A stretch of 64,000 nucleotides of DNA from Sambucus nigra (GCA_949130495.1 OX422222.1:278246109-278310108); one strand, 5' to 3'. Shown: positions 46,741 through 58,704, counted from the first letter of the stretch. Translations and numbers: made by a program. Notes: generated from the sequence alone by a model not told the origin.

Positions 46741-48332
46741 ATGCCACCGAGGAGACTGAGAGCGGAGAGGGCTGAGGCTAGGGATGAAATTAGAGAAGCT
46801 CACTAGGAGCCACAGGTACCGCCACCACCACCCCCACCCGAATTGATTTCCACTACTCAGGTGGCAGTGATAGTGGCCCAGGCGGTCGAAACAGCAATGA
46901 GAGCTATGGCAGCTCACTTTCCACAGCCCCAGGCGTCGCCTCCAGTGGCACCAGCAGTTCAGGTCCCAGTGGGACCACCATCTTGGTAGAGAGTTAGGGA
47001 GACCTTTCAGAAGGGTCACCCACCTGAGTTCCGTGGTAGCACAGATGTGATAGAGGCATGTGATTGCAAGAAGAACATCCGGCGCCATCTGCGCATGCTA
47101 GAGTGTACCGAAGTACAGAAACAGATGCTTGCTACCTTTCGTCTGTCAGGGGCAGCCTTACAGTGGTGGGAGTCAGTTACCACCGCCGAGGAGCAAGACT
47201 CGATGCCAATAGCAGAGTTCTGGGTGCGGTTCGACCGCAAATACTTTCCTCCAGCAGTAGAGACTGAGATGAGGAAGAAATTCAGTGAGTTAGTTCAGGG
47301 TGATCGATCAGTGGCAGATTACGAAGAAGAGTTCACCCGTTTGGCAAACTTTGTGCCAAATGAGGTGAGCGATGAGGAGCGGAAGAAATCGAGATTTATG
47401 GACGGTTTAGCCTGGCGGATCAGGCAACACTTGATTGGGAATCTGGCATTGGTGACATATATAGATGTCGTTAATTCTGCACTTGTACACTTCCAGGATC
47501 ATCGCTTCCATGCGAAGGGGAGCAAGCGAACAGGGGAGCCGAGCCAACAGGGCAAGGCCGTTACTAGTATTGACACAAGTGGTACTCAGCAGCAGACGGG
47601 TAGTCAGCAAGGGAATCAGGCTAAGAAGTTTAAGCCTGGTGGGTTCCGATAGGGAGGACAGGGGTTCAGGCAGGGGCAGCCGGGCCCAAATCAGCAGCAG
47701 CAGGTTCCTCAGGGCCGTCAGGGCCAAGGGAACAATGGGCGAGGCCAACAGGGCCAGGGCCAACCGCGTCAGGGCCAACAGGGCCAACAACAGGGAGATG
47801 GTCAGAGACGTTGTTTTGTATGTGGCCAGCCAGGACATTTCAAGAGGGAGTGCTCACAAAGGGGTAGAGGTCAACAGCAGGAGGCCCAACAGGGGCAACG
47901 GGGGCAATTACCACCAGCAGCACCAGCCCCACCCGCCCCACCTCAGCAGGGGCAAATGCACTACGGGCGTGTATATAGCGTCCGGGATGTTCCCAATCCC
48001 CCGACGCAGTAGGCACCGCCAGCAGTTGAGGGTATGTTTCTCATTCATGGTTATGAGGGTAGTGTTCTTTTTTATACGGGAGCATCACATTCATTTATTA
48101 AATTAAATTTTGCTAAATGGGCCGGACTACTAGAGACCGCGGGTAGTCTTCGGATGTGTGTAGAGTCGCCAGTAGGCAGCGGGGCTACGATTCACTCGAT
48201 TTGTCAGGGCGTAGACATTTTGATCGGGAGACTTAGTTTAGCAGCGGACCTCTTAGTGTTAGATATGGAGGGGTACGATGTCATCTTGGGAATGGATTGG
48301 TTGGCAGGTTATCGGGCAACGGTGGATTGCTA
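46741..48332 (+). pseudogene. Gypsy gag-protease, one frame with four TAG stops
   Basis: From the ATG at 46,741 one frame runs 1.59 kb without a frameshift. In order: proline-rich N-terminus; retrotransposon gag domain (about 47,010-47,470; GAALQWWESV, YFPPAVETEMR); glutamine/glycine-rich linker; a CX2CX4HX4C zinc knuckle (47,812-47,853, CFVCGQPGHFKREC) that binds the RNA genome; and retropepsin (from about 48,030). The catalytic Asp is replaced by Tyr (codon 48,073-48,075, YTGASHSF), so the protease is dead, though YDVILGMDWL is intact. In-frame TAG codons lie at 46,804, 46,987, 47,650 and 48,010. Reverse transcriptase and integrase are missing because the element stops where an LTR starts at 48,333. 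Confidence 0.92.
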
Positions 48333-48902
48333 TGAAGATACGTGGCAATCTACGTGGCAACAACAAACACTTCTGAGGAACTCAGACGCTCCGAGGAACC
48401 ACACTGCAATGAGGAACACTTCTTCCCTGAGGAACTCATACGCTCCGAGGAATAAGAACTCTCCGAGGAACTCTTGAGTACCGAGAAGCTTAGGCGGTCC
48501 GAGCAACTCAGGCGGTCCGAGCAACTCAGGCGGTCCGAGCTGCACCTCGAACAAAGCATTAATAGCAGGATAACCGACAGTTTGACTATTCATTAAATGC
48601 TTATCATTCAGACGCATACGCTTAAGGGGCATTGAATGTATTACCCTTTCATATGTACATCATTTAATGTATTACCCTTTCACATTACAGCCTCAGGGCT
48701 ATAAATACATTGTACAATCCTCATTGTAGGGGGAAGGGAATTTTTTGATAGAACTTGTAATCGAGAATTCCCAAACACTCAGCAATAACATAACAGTGGA
48801 CGTAGGCCATTATTATAAGGCTGAACCACTTTAAAAATTCTTTGTCTCATTTATTTATCTGTGATTAAATAATTAAATACGATCTAATTTTTTACATCAA
48901 CA
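48333..48902 (+). repeat. Tat-type LTR interrupting the gypsy protease
   Basis: Begins TGAAGATACGTGGCA and ends TTTTTACATCAACA. The last 220 bases match the LTR at 58,285-58,702, including acagtggacgtaggccat and the gggctataaatac TATA region (about 48,699). It lacks a primer site on its right, and the 5-base flanks (tgcta / atcat) do not match, so this is a recombination or deletion junction and not a clean solo LTR. It is longer than its relative because of repeated gaggaactc and ggcggtccgag units. Confidence 0.8.
48493..48546. repeat. 18-bp tandem repeat in the Tat LTR
   Basis: ggcggtccgagcaactca starts at 48,493, 48,511 and 48,529. Related units (cgctccgaggaactc) fill 48,370-48,480. Confidence 0.9.
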
Positions 48903-51900
48903 ATCATATTATTCTATCAGCAAATGAAAAATAGGAAGGGATAAAGGTCACTTAACAGTTTTCTCTCTCCAGATATCCCAAAAAAGAATGAAAGAATAAC
49001 CGACATGAATCTTCAAGCAACTTATTGATCATTCCTTCAAGCAAGCACCAACAGATTTTTGACCAGCGAACTCATATGAACCACTTTGGTGGTCGTCGAT
49101 CAGCGTGTAAGGATGAGCTCAGCACAATCGATCTCAGTGAGGCCGATCAGGTCTTCGCCGGAACACCATCATCTGGTCGGCGAAGATATTTAAGGATAAC
49201 AACAGACTGAACGCCACTTTAGTTGTTGTCTATTTTCACTTTGTCGAGATAAAACTCTTGCTGATTACTACAGTAACAGTACCAACTATCTGTGCGAAGA
49301 AGAAAACATCACCACTGGACCAAACTACTGGTCATCAGCAACCTCGCCGGACGGTCCATCGTGATCACTTGGCAACCAATTTTGCTGGTCGGCGACAAAA
49401 GAACAAGATCTCTTTGGGATGGTTTTCTTCGACAACATCTTCCTTCTGGTCAGCGGCATACATAAGGAACCGGACCATAATTGCTGGTCGGTGGAACCAA
49501 CTCTACATCCTCCATGTGTTTTAATAAACACATTTAATGTCCATTTGCAGCACGAGTCTCGCTGGAGCTTTAAAACTCTTTGAAGTTATTGAAGTCAACA
49601 TCTGCTTTTTTTTCTCTTCCTTGACAGCCTTAGGTGGCTTTACGAGGAAACATATTTTTAGAAATTTATAATTGTATATTTGCTTGGAGTCCAAATATTT
49701 TTTCAAAAATTCTAAATCAAACCTATGTTGTGCATCTGGGTATATTTGACTAATTTTTGCATTGTTCGATTCTCTCTGAAATTTTTTTGAGAAACTATGT
49801 GATTAAATTACAATTATTACAACGATTTTAGTTGGTACTTTTTTATGCGACCTTATTATAAATTATTTTGCTCACATAAATAAGTGGGGGCACTTATATA
49901 GCACTCATATCATTTATTCGATCATTTTAATTTGTAATATTGTCATCCAACTACAAATCTTTAATTTCGGCACACGGAGATTAATTGGTTATTTAGTCCA
50001 GTCCCGACGGATGCTCGGGCACAGTTATCTCAGTGGGATTTTTGTGATAAAAATCATTGGATTATTTATTACATTCATACGCCACTATGAATTTTTTCCT
50101 CGACAAATGGCCGACCAGATGCATATCTTATATACTTGGCTGAACAGATCATTCTCATGATAGCTTCTATTTGATTTAGCCTCCACAGATGGTCGGACAA
50201 TTTATTAACTTTCACAGGTACAAGATTCAGTCTCGACGGATGCTCGACAACAATCTTAAGTTCTTGGAAATCTCATCGATGTTTCAACAGACACTCGAGC
50301 ACAAATTGCTTGCTATATCTACTCGGTATTGTACAACTTTGCCCCGGCGGACTATCCAGGCACCATTCATTTTATTAATGCTCCGACGGATAGTCGAGCA
50401 CACTATAGCACTTTAGACCCAAAGAAATGCTTGGACAAAATTATTATTAGTCCGACTGAAGCTCGGATTCTATGATTCTTAACCTGAAGGACGGTCATGC
50501 ACATTCAAGATTCATTTCGGCAGATGATCGGCAAAATATTTTTATATTTAGTCCCGAAGGCATCTCCCGCACAAGTTTCATTTTATCCCCAGTGGATAGT
50601 TGGTTAGAATAATTCTTATATTTAGCACAACCCCCATTGATGGAGACACACATTTATTTGTACATTGTTCGTTTTCGTCTCATAATATTTTATTTGCTCA
50701 TAAATTATACTCACAATTTTTATCATCATAAATTTGTTAGCAGGGGGCTATTTATACTGCATACTTCACAATTGTGTCACTAGACAAATTTTCTGTGAAA
50801 ATAATTTTTTGAAACCAACTTACGATTGAGTATTTGCTTAGAGCTATTTGCAAAAATTCCAAATTAACTCCTATGTCGTACATCTGGATATATTTGATAA
50901 ATTTTGCATCTTTCATTCAACTTTATTACAATTATTTTGCTCACATAAATAGTGGGGTGCACTTATAGAGCAATCATGTCATTTATTCGATCAATTGATT
51001 TTCAATATTGTTGTCTAGCTATTATTGGTTATACCAATGGATGGTCGGTGTAATACTTTTACTAATACTTAGCGTAGCCCCGGCGGATGCTCGGGCACGG
51101 CCATCCTCGTGAGTTTTTATCATGGAAATTATGCGATCATTCATGTCATTCATTCAATATTATGAATCTTTTCCTCGACACATGTTCGAGCATATGAACA
51201 TCATATATTCCTTGACTAAATAAACGAATTGCATGATAAATTCTATTTGATTTAGCCTCGACAAATGGTCGAGCAACTTATTAACTTCCACAGGTACAAG
51301 ATTCAGTTTCGAAGAATGCTCGGCCACAATCTTAAGCTCTTAAAAATCTTATTAATGCACCGATAGATGCTCAACAACGGATCGCTCTACTCGGACCTAT
51401 ACAACTTCTTCCCGACAGACCATCCTGGCACCGCTTATTTTGTTAATGCTCCGACGGATGGTCGAGCACTTTACACCACTTTGGACCCAAAAAAAACTTG
51501 GGCAATATTATTTATGATAACCGACAGATGCTCGGACGTTGATATCTCTTCAATTTTAATATTGATGACCTGGCTCTATGATTAGGCATATTCAAGGTTC
51601 ATCTCGGCAAATGATCGGCAAAATATTTCTATATATTTAGTCCCAAAGATATTTGCCACACACGTTGCATTTTATCCCCAACAGATGGTTGATCGGGATA
51701 ATTCTTATATTCAGTCCCAATAAATGGATCGTTCGTAATACTTGCTCGGTCCTTTTTGCCTCAACGGATGTTCGAGTATGGATCATTCGAAATATCTACC
51801 AGATCCTCTACAATTTTTATCTCGACGAGCATTCAAGAATCATTTAGCTTATCAATGCTCCGACAGATGCTCGAGCATGGATCATTCGCAACATCTACTA

Positions 51901-52900
51901 GATCCTTTGCAATTTTACCTCGACAGACCCTCAGCTTCGATGGATAGTCGTCATTGTGTGATCACGTCTCAAGCTCCAATGGACAGTTGGGCAATACAAT
52001 TCTTATTTAATTCAACTAGCGACGAATGAGAAGTTGGGCGATCTGTATAACAAAGATCCAAAAACACATAAAGCAGCATGAAAAGCAACGATCAGTTATA
52101 TTTATCAATAAGGAAGAATCTAATATGTAAGAAGTCACATATCCAGCAAAATCACAGTCAACGAACAGAACATGTGACCCCCCTGAATGTATCAGCAACA
52201 CCATCAAATAACCCATGGTGATCGGCGATCACTGGGCGATGAAAATTCGCTTGTCGACGCCGAAAGGGCATCATCAGCACCAAGATATCCACTCCAGAGG
52301 AATGACGTTTCCTGAACGCCATATCAGATTAACGCATTTCTGCACGAAGATGTTTTGAACTCATATCAATTTCTTCAGATGTACGAGCTATACGTAGTTT
52401 TCCATAGCATCCAAGAACCACCATGCATGGTCAACAAACAAGTGTGCCCCGAGTAACGATACATTACATGGAGCTATATGAGCAAGATAATCCTTAATTA
52501 TATCCAGCTCGATGAACGATCAACGTGACACTCTTCAAGCATAATAAAGCCCTGAGGAATGATCGGGCACACTTATCATCTAGTTTATATAGATAAAATA
52601 ACTCGACGGATGGTCGGACAGTCTTCTCTTCACAGCTCGATTGGGGGCTCCATGGCAATGAAGACACGTGAACAAATTCACCGCAAAATTTAAAGTAAAA
52701 TAGAAGAGGCCAACTCATGATGGATGCCAACATGGTTAACTCTCGTATTAGTTTTTCAAATGGCAATCATGACTAAGCTTGATTTAATTATAATAATTAT
52801 CTTGATTGTTCCAATTAAGTTAAGGAGGTCCTCGGGTCTTTGTCATCTCCAAACACAAATGGCCCCACGAGTTGCCCCGACAATAATGAAAGCCCTACGG
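48903..52900 (+). mobile_element. Tat-like gypsy 3' non-coding region with motif arrays
   Basis: Lies upstream, in plus orientation, of the LTR at 54,142, so it should be the element's long region after the polymerase genes. It contains at least fifteen diverged copies of a motif close to gacggatg(c/g)tcgagcac, for example at 50,003, 50,232, 50,383, 51,077, 51,451, 51,860 and 52,606. A larger unit is also duplicated: about 49,680-50,420 and about 50,830-51,480 share long blocks such as acaggtacaagattcagt. No coding domain is readable; open frames follow the repeats. Confidence 0.6.
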
Positions 52901-53172
52901 GGGATCCCTAGGTAAAAATCCAACTTAGGTTGGTCGCCAACGACATTGGTCGGTTAAAATCCTGAACGAGGGGATGGCCCTTAAACTAGGTGCATTTTTG
53001 CCATCGTCTTTTAGGCCTAAGGAAGTGTGACAGCACAACCTAAAAGGTAAAATAGATGGATACTTACATGCAAGGCATTAGAAAATGGAAAAATTCAAAC
53101 GTAATTGGTATTACATTGACTTGCGGGAAAGGCCTAAGTACAATAAGCATACCGATTACATATCACATGTTA
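52901..53172 (+). mobile_element. Tat-like 3' region, non-repeat part
   Basis: Unique sequence between the motif-rich part and the 95-bp array; no gene seen. Confidence 0.4.
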
Positions 53173-53840
53173 TAAAACCTAATACAGGGTCTTACCCCTA
53201 CTAGGTACATGCTCGAGCAAGGCTCGACACATAGGATTTTGGTCGGCCTCTTCAATTAGACCATATGAAAAACCTAATGCAGGGTCTTACCCCTACTAGG
53301 TACGTGCTCGAGAAAGGATCGACGCATAGGCTTTTGGTCAGCCTATCCAATTAGACTATATAAAAAACCTAATGCAGGGTCTTACCCCTACTAGGTACAT
53401 GCTCGAGCAAGGCTCGACGCTTAGGCTTTTGGTCGGCCTCTCCAATTGGACCATAAGAAAAACCTAATGCGGGGTCTTACCCCTACTAGGTACATGCTCG
53501 AGCAAGGCTCGACGCATAGACTTTTGGTCGGCCTCTCTAATTGGACCATATGAAAAACCTAATGCAGGGTCTTAACCCTACTAGGTACATGCTCGAGCAA
53601 AGCTCGACACATAGGATTTTGGCCGGCCTCTCCAATTGGACCATATGAAAATCCTATTGCAAGGTCTTACCCCGGCTAGGTACATGCTCGAGCAAGGCTC
53701 GACACATAGGCCTGTAGTCGGCCTCAAAAAATGGACCATATAAGATCAAAATACAGGGAGATGCCCTAAACTTGATGCATGCTCGAGAAAGCCTCATCAA
53801 ACGAATTATGAACAAGGCCTGTGGTCAGCCTCACGAATTT
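53173..53840 (+). repeat. 95-bp tandem array, about seven copies
   Basis: cctaatgcagggtcttaccc recurs at 53,178, 53,273, 53,368, 53,463, 53,558 and 53,653 (exact 95-bp spacing), then decays at about 53,748. Each unit contains tacatgctcgagcaaggctc, with the palindrome GCTCGAGC, and a tttggtcggcctc block. Tandem repeats in the 3' non-coding region are a known feature of Tat/Ogre-type gypsy elements and can seed satellites. Confidence 0.92.
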
Positions 53841-54141
53841 GGCCATGCAATAAAACAGAATAATGAACTACGTTCGACCTGATCCCAAGAGGGTACATAG
53901 GCAGCTCGACACTATCGAGTTCGGTTCCCATATCAATTGAACGTCTCTCAACTCAAGCCAAGCATTCATCTAAAAACCTATAAAGGCAAGAAAACCAACC
54001 AACGAAGCTTAAAAGTTGAACGATAGCTCAAAGAACGCCAATCCAGTTCACATCGACAACAGCATATGTTTAAAGAGATTATGGACCAGCTCCCAGCTCA
54101 TCTCAGGATCAACTCAGCTTAACTGCAACCTATGGGGCTAT
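53841..54141 (+). mobile_element. Tat-like 3' end before the LTR
   Basis: Unique sequence ending ctatggggctattg, a short purine-rich tract just before the LTR start that could have served as the plus-strand primer. No gene seen. Confidence 0.5.
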
Positions 54142-54577
54142 TGTGGGGGAAAAAATATGCCTACATAATAGCATGACACGTGGCGAGCATCCCGATCAAG
54201 ATGGCGAGTAACAGACGCTCCAACAAGATAGGGACGACTAGAGTCCTGGATAAACTAGAAGACCGAGGAGCAGTATCGGATTGGAATGAAACTCCACGAA
54301 GATAGGACTCATCCATATTTGTAACCCTAATGTAATCCCTAACTCTATATAAAGGGGACACCCCCCCATTGTGAAAGGGGGCCTAGAAGCTAGAGAAACA
54401 CTCCCATGTAAAACTCTTTCATCATTCTAATGGAGCACTGCAGCCCCGTGGACGTAGGCCATTCATGGTCGAATCACATAAATCCTTATCTCTCTCATAT
54501 TTATTTTTATGCTTGTATCGTGATGAATTGGCACCCTCATATTTATTTTTATGCTTGTATCGTGATGAATTTTTGCA
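54142..54577 (+). repeat. Tat-like 3' LTR
   Basis: Starts TGTGGGGGAAAAAATATGCC, has a TATA box (ctctatataaagggg, about 54,342), an R-like gaaagggggcc, and ccgtggacgtaggccattca shared with the LTRs at 48,333 and 58,285. The right end is uncertain; a 42-bp tandem duplication (54,494-54,535 and 54,536-54,577, each with tttttatgcttgtatcgtg) lies at the edge. Confidence 0.75.
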
Positions 54578-54689
54578 CTATATGTAATTTAAAGTATGTT
54601 TCATCCAATTATGTCTTATCACAATTCGAGAGATTTCATTTAATTATGTAATCTAAAGTATGTTTCATTTTATTTAAAGTATGCATAAG

Positions 54690-54965
54690 AACTGAAACTT
54701 ATACCAATTTATACCATTGAAATCCAATTTCAATTCATGCCAATTAATACCAACATCAATACTAATTCAAATTCGATTTTAATATATACCAATTTACACC
54801 GATATCAATACCAATTCAAATTCAATTTCAATTTATACCAACTCAATTCAATTGAAATTGAATTTTAATTTCAATTTAATTGAATTCAAATTCAATTCAT
54901 GTTATAAGGTCGGGAACGTCAATACCAATTCAATATCAATACAAATTCAAATCAAACCCCTAATT
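54690..54965. repeat. Degenerate (A/T)TTCAA-type repeat
   Basis: Imperfect runs of accaatt(c/t)aaattcaattt phrases; related in composition to the hexamer array at 10,222 but not a clean array. Confidence 0.6.
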
Positions 54966-54988
54966 TTCTTCACTCTCAAATCAAACCC

Positions 54989-55137
54989 ACACTCCCCCCC
55001 CCCCCCACACACACACATCGCCCCCCCCCCCCCCTCCCCCACCCCGACCCCCACACCCACACACCTGCACACACACCCCTAACCCCACTGCCCCCACCCC
55101 ACTTGCCTACTCTCACTGCGTACCCCCCCCCCCCACA
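54989..55137. repeat. C-homopolymer and (CA)-rich tract
   Basis: Several C runs of 7-15 bases separated by CA-rich spacers; the minus strand has matching G runs. Frames across it are Cys/Val/Gly low-complexity artefacts. Confidence 0.95.
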
Positions 55138-55565
55138 CCTACACATACACACACACCTACAGACACACACACATAGTCCTACACACACGCACACACATAT
55201 ACACATATACACACACAAAAAAAACAAAGGAAAGAGAGAGAGAGAAAAAAAATTACCTGAAACGTAGAGAGAGGGGGAGAGAAAATCTCCCGCATTAGAG
55301 ACAAAATGGTGGGTAATGAAAAAGGTGGGAAAAAAAATAGGGGACTGGGGTTTTTACTTAAAAGTGTTGCCCCGGACCTGTCAAGGTCTTTGACTATGAC
55401 AACCTTCTAAAGTTGTCATGATCATTGACCGTGACAAACCCTTAACCCATGGTCTTGTCACGATCATTGATCGCGATAAAAAAACGTGTGTTTTTTTGTC
55501 ACGGTCAATGACTGTGATAAGGCTGGCCGACTCAAAGGTGACAATTTAGCCTTTTGGGTGTAGTG
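55138..55565 (+). mobile_element. CACTA 3' end
   Basis: Ends at 55,565 with ttttgggtgtagtg (reverse complement CACTACACCCAAAA). Inward are repeated gtcacggtcaatgac/tgtcatgatcattgacc motifs, the subterminal type also seen at 7,000-7,340 and 13,400-13,860. The 5' end is not found; 55,138-55,360 is purine-rich and non-coding. Confidence 0.65.
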
Positions 55566-56579
55566 AAATGCGTTGCTTGTAAAGATCCATTTGCCAACAT
55601 GGCCTTTATTTATCTTCCAATCCTGCGCACAGTAACCATCTAATGTCGTGTTTATGCCTTTCTTAGCAAAGCATATGAATAATATGCACATTATTGTTAT
55701 GGGGAGTCATGCACATGCCCTTCATATTAGATACTATGAAGACCGGACGCACTGTGTCAAACTAACATTTTATGTCTTGCTGTTAACCATCTATAGAATA
55801 GTTATCAGCCTAGTTGCACAATTCTGATCTTGAAACATGTCTTTGAGATTCGACATCATGTCTTAGGTAGTTGCCATAAGATGATGTTGGTGTTGCAACG
55901 CATTAGATATGGATGGAAATATTTATCGACTACCCATATGATCATCCTTATGCAGTTTCTCGAAAGACATGACTTTCCTTTTATGAGTCCCTTCATCTCG
56001 CATGTCAAGGACATAATTATGAGGACTCCAAATATTCCGAGTCATCACTTTGATTAGAATTTAACTAATAATCCCAAATAATATTTCTATTCATCTCATT
56101 TCCACTAATTTATTGTAATGATCCACCACAGTAATTCCAACTAAAATTAACATGCCAAATTACAATGTCTCCCAATAATACAAACTTACAGTTTAAGGAT
56201 AGATCTTTAACTATGTTCAGATTAATAAAATCACTACATGATCCCAAATATAATGAAGAATATGATTAAATATCAAAATCGTTAACTTGTCTATGATTAC
56301 ACACAAGTTAATGGGTATGATATATCATATTCAACTAAATATAAATACTCTAAGATTTCACAAATACCAAGGTAAACTCTCTAATTCATTTAGTTTCAAT
56401 CATATAATAGGCCAATATTCTACTTAACATGTCATAGACCTAATCCGTCATAGACACTAGCCAATACTGAGGCATTATAAAAAACTTTACACAAGCACAA
56501 GATGCACATATAATACATACATTATTGTCGTCACCCAATCTTTTGGAATTTAGTACCTCTTAGGATTTGCATAATCACA
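55566..56579. other. No gene seen
   Basis: Short open frames only (about 55,830-56,057 is the longest), none recognised; AT-rich from 56,060. Confidence 0.45.
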
Positions 56580-56778
56580 TTTTTTTGGGTAGCATACCAT
56601 GAGATTTTCGGGACAGCTTGTGCGTACCTCGACTAATCCCAATTCGCGGTTCGTGGCTTTCGCTGGACAAGCATTATTTTGATAGTGGTGAGGATCGAAC
56701 TGGGGACCAAGCCCAATCCACCTCCAAGACTGTCCGAGTGGCAGCCTTATACCACTGAGCCAAGAGGCTTGGTTTTTA
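56580..56778 (-). mobile_element. tRNA-derived SINE
   Basis: On the minus strand: a tRNA-like head with A box tggctcagtggtataag (about 56,762-56,746) and B box agttcgatcctc (56,701-56,690), a body with gggattagtcgaggtacgc, found in several plant SINEs, and a run of seven A at the 3' end (plus-strand T at 56,580-56,586). Flanks cataatcaca and cacaatcata agree at 8 of 10 positions and fit a target duplication. It was transcribed by polymerase III and moved by LINE machinery. Confidence 0.8.
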
Positions 56779-56849
56779 CACAATCATATGATGTTCATAT
56801 AAACCGACATAGCCACCAATCAATAGTACAAGGGTTAGTATCCCTGGAC

Positions 56850-57460
56850 TCCACATAAAGAATGAATGTGCCTAAGGGTCCAACTATAATTAATTAATTT
56901 CTTAATATATCAAAACATAAAGAAAATAAAATCATTTTTATATTTCAACCAAATTTTAATTTTATCGAATAAAATTAGTTAGTTCAAATTTCATGCAGTT
57001 AGTGGTTAACAGTGGAAGCAATAAAACCAATCACAAAGAGCATACTAGGCTTTTAAAGTGGAAACGGGAAAACGCTCTATCTCGCCCAACCCGTATATGA
57101 TTACATGACTTAATAAGGACTCGAACATGACTTATATATACGACAACAATTATCGCCACGATGCTTCTCCCTTACGGATTGATCCTCTGCCTTTGCCTAT
57201 ACTAGCAATAGACTCTTCGATCGAACAAAATCATTTCAGAACCTCTCCAAGGCCTCGTTATCCATTGATCTCACGTAGGAATGCTTAGCCCACATGTAAT
57301 CCAACGTGATATCTTCTTCAATGTAGAAGGTAGCAAGGGATTCGTAAGCCTAAAGTCTACTTTAGTTGCATAGAGTTGATAAGCTCTCACAAACAGGACT
57401 CCAGCAAAACTAAATCAGGGTTATAAAAAAATTAGGATTCATTTTTTGAAATACGCATCT
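56850..57460 (-). repeat. Copia-like LTR fragment, left copy
   Basis: Similar over its length to 60,029-60,650, including tatatgattacatgacttaataagga, caataaaacc(a/c)atcacaaagagca and tagcaatagac. On the minus strand it holds features of plant copia LTR 3' parts (ttattgcttccactg; a hydrophilic non-coding leader). Boundaries are not defined; no coding sequence. Confidence 0.5.
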
Positions 57461-57701
57461 AAAGGTAAAATATTGGGTTATTTGGGGTTTGGCACCCATT
57501 AATTATTCATTATTGAGTCAAACTTCCATTTTTAAAATTTCTTGGGGTTTAGCTCCCATTTTGATGGATTTCGTGGGTGGACTATTAATTAACTCATTTT
57601 TATGCCTAATTTGTCCAATATACCCCTCTTTTTTTAACTATTAACCACATTTCACCATACAACCCCTAACCAATGTGTTTTTTTCCCGATAACCCTTATT
57701 T

Positions 57702-57737
<36 letters not shown>

Positions 57738-58284
57738 TTAATAAATATTCTTATTTATAAAAAAATAGTTTATTTTTTAAATAATTAAAAAATAAAAAAC
57801 AATTTTTTTCAATTATTCTTATAACTATTTAAAAAATAAAAAATTATTTTCGCTTTAGTTCTTAAATAAAAACCGTTTTAACTGTGTTATAAAAAAACTA
57901 TTTTTTAGAAATCTTTTGACTCGTTTAACTTTTTTAAAATAAAAAATGTTCCAAGAAAATAATAAATAAAAATGATTTTAACTATTTTTTAGTTGTTTAA
58001 AAAAAAATCCTTTATCTATTCAAAATAAAAGAACATTTTATCTAGTTTAGGAAAAAAAGATTTTTGTTATTTTGGAAAAACTTAAAAAGTAAAAAAATTA
58101 TTTTGTAAAGAAATAAAATGTTTTTTTTTTATAAAAACAAGTTTTGATTGTTAAAAAAATATTTTAATTTATTACTTTTTAACTATTTTCTCTACATAAA
58201 AACTTCTAAATTTAATTAAAACAAATTTTTTCATAAAACTATTTGTTGATACAAAAATTAGTGAGCTGACGTGGACCAGTTATA
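57461..58284. other. AT-rich spacer
   Basis: Contains ggggtttggcaccc / ggggtttagctccc duplicated phrases at 57,483 and 57,544, an (AT)n-(AC)n microsatellite at 57,704-57,738, and A/T homopolymer-rich DNA to 58,250. No gene seen. Confidence 0.5.
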
Positions 58285-58702
58285 TGAAGACACGTGTCAT
58301 CCTGCGTGGCATAAATATATTTACCGATTAACTTACAATGTCGAGCTACTCAGCACACCAAGCAACTCAGCGTACCCATCTAGTCAGGAAGATCAAACGA
58401 CAAAAATAAATTCAATGAACATTCTTATCGTGTACAGATATATATGTCTATTAAATAACGACATATTGTCTACTCATACTGAGAGCCCAAAGGGCTATAA
58501 ATACTTTGTAACACCCCTTAGCGGGGCAAGGTTTCCATAAGCGAACATACTGAAGATTAAGGCAAATACCCAGCAATACAAAACAGTGGACGTAGGCCAT
58601 TTCACTAACGCTGAACTACTTTAAAAAATTGTTGTCTTATTTCTTCATTCATATTTATCTGTGATTAATTAATTATATCAAATCTAGTTTTTTACATCAA
58701 CA
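58285..58702 (+). repeat. Tat-type 5' LTR, 418 bp
   Basis: Starts TGAAGACACGTGTCA, has gggctataaatactttgt (TATA), acagtggacgtaggccat, and ends TTTTTACATCAACA, followed by a primer site. The closest relative is the LTR at 48,333-48,902. Confidence 0.88.
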
Positions 58703-58704
58703 GA

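Noticed and set aside
47407..48106. Long open frames in other frames of the gypsy gag (about 140-213 codons)
   Set aside because: The GC-rich Gln/Gly-rich linker lacks stops in several frames. Only the frame from 46,741 has the gag domain, zinc knuckle and protease.
53173..53840. Regular 95-bp array considered as CRISPR
   Set aside because: Whole units are repeated without variable spacers, the context is a plant retrotransposon, and there are no cas genes.
54976..55227. Cys/Val/Gly-rich minus-strand open frame
   Set aside because: A translation of CA repeats and C runs; it would be an artefact of low-complexity DNA.
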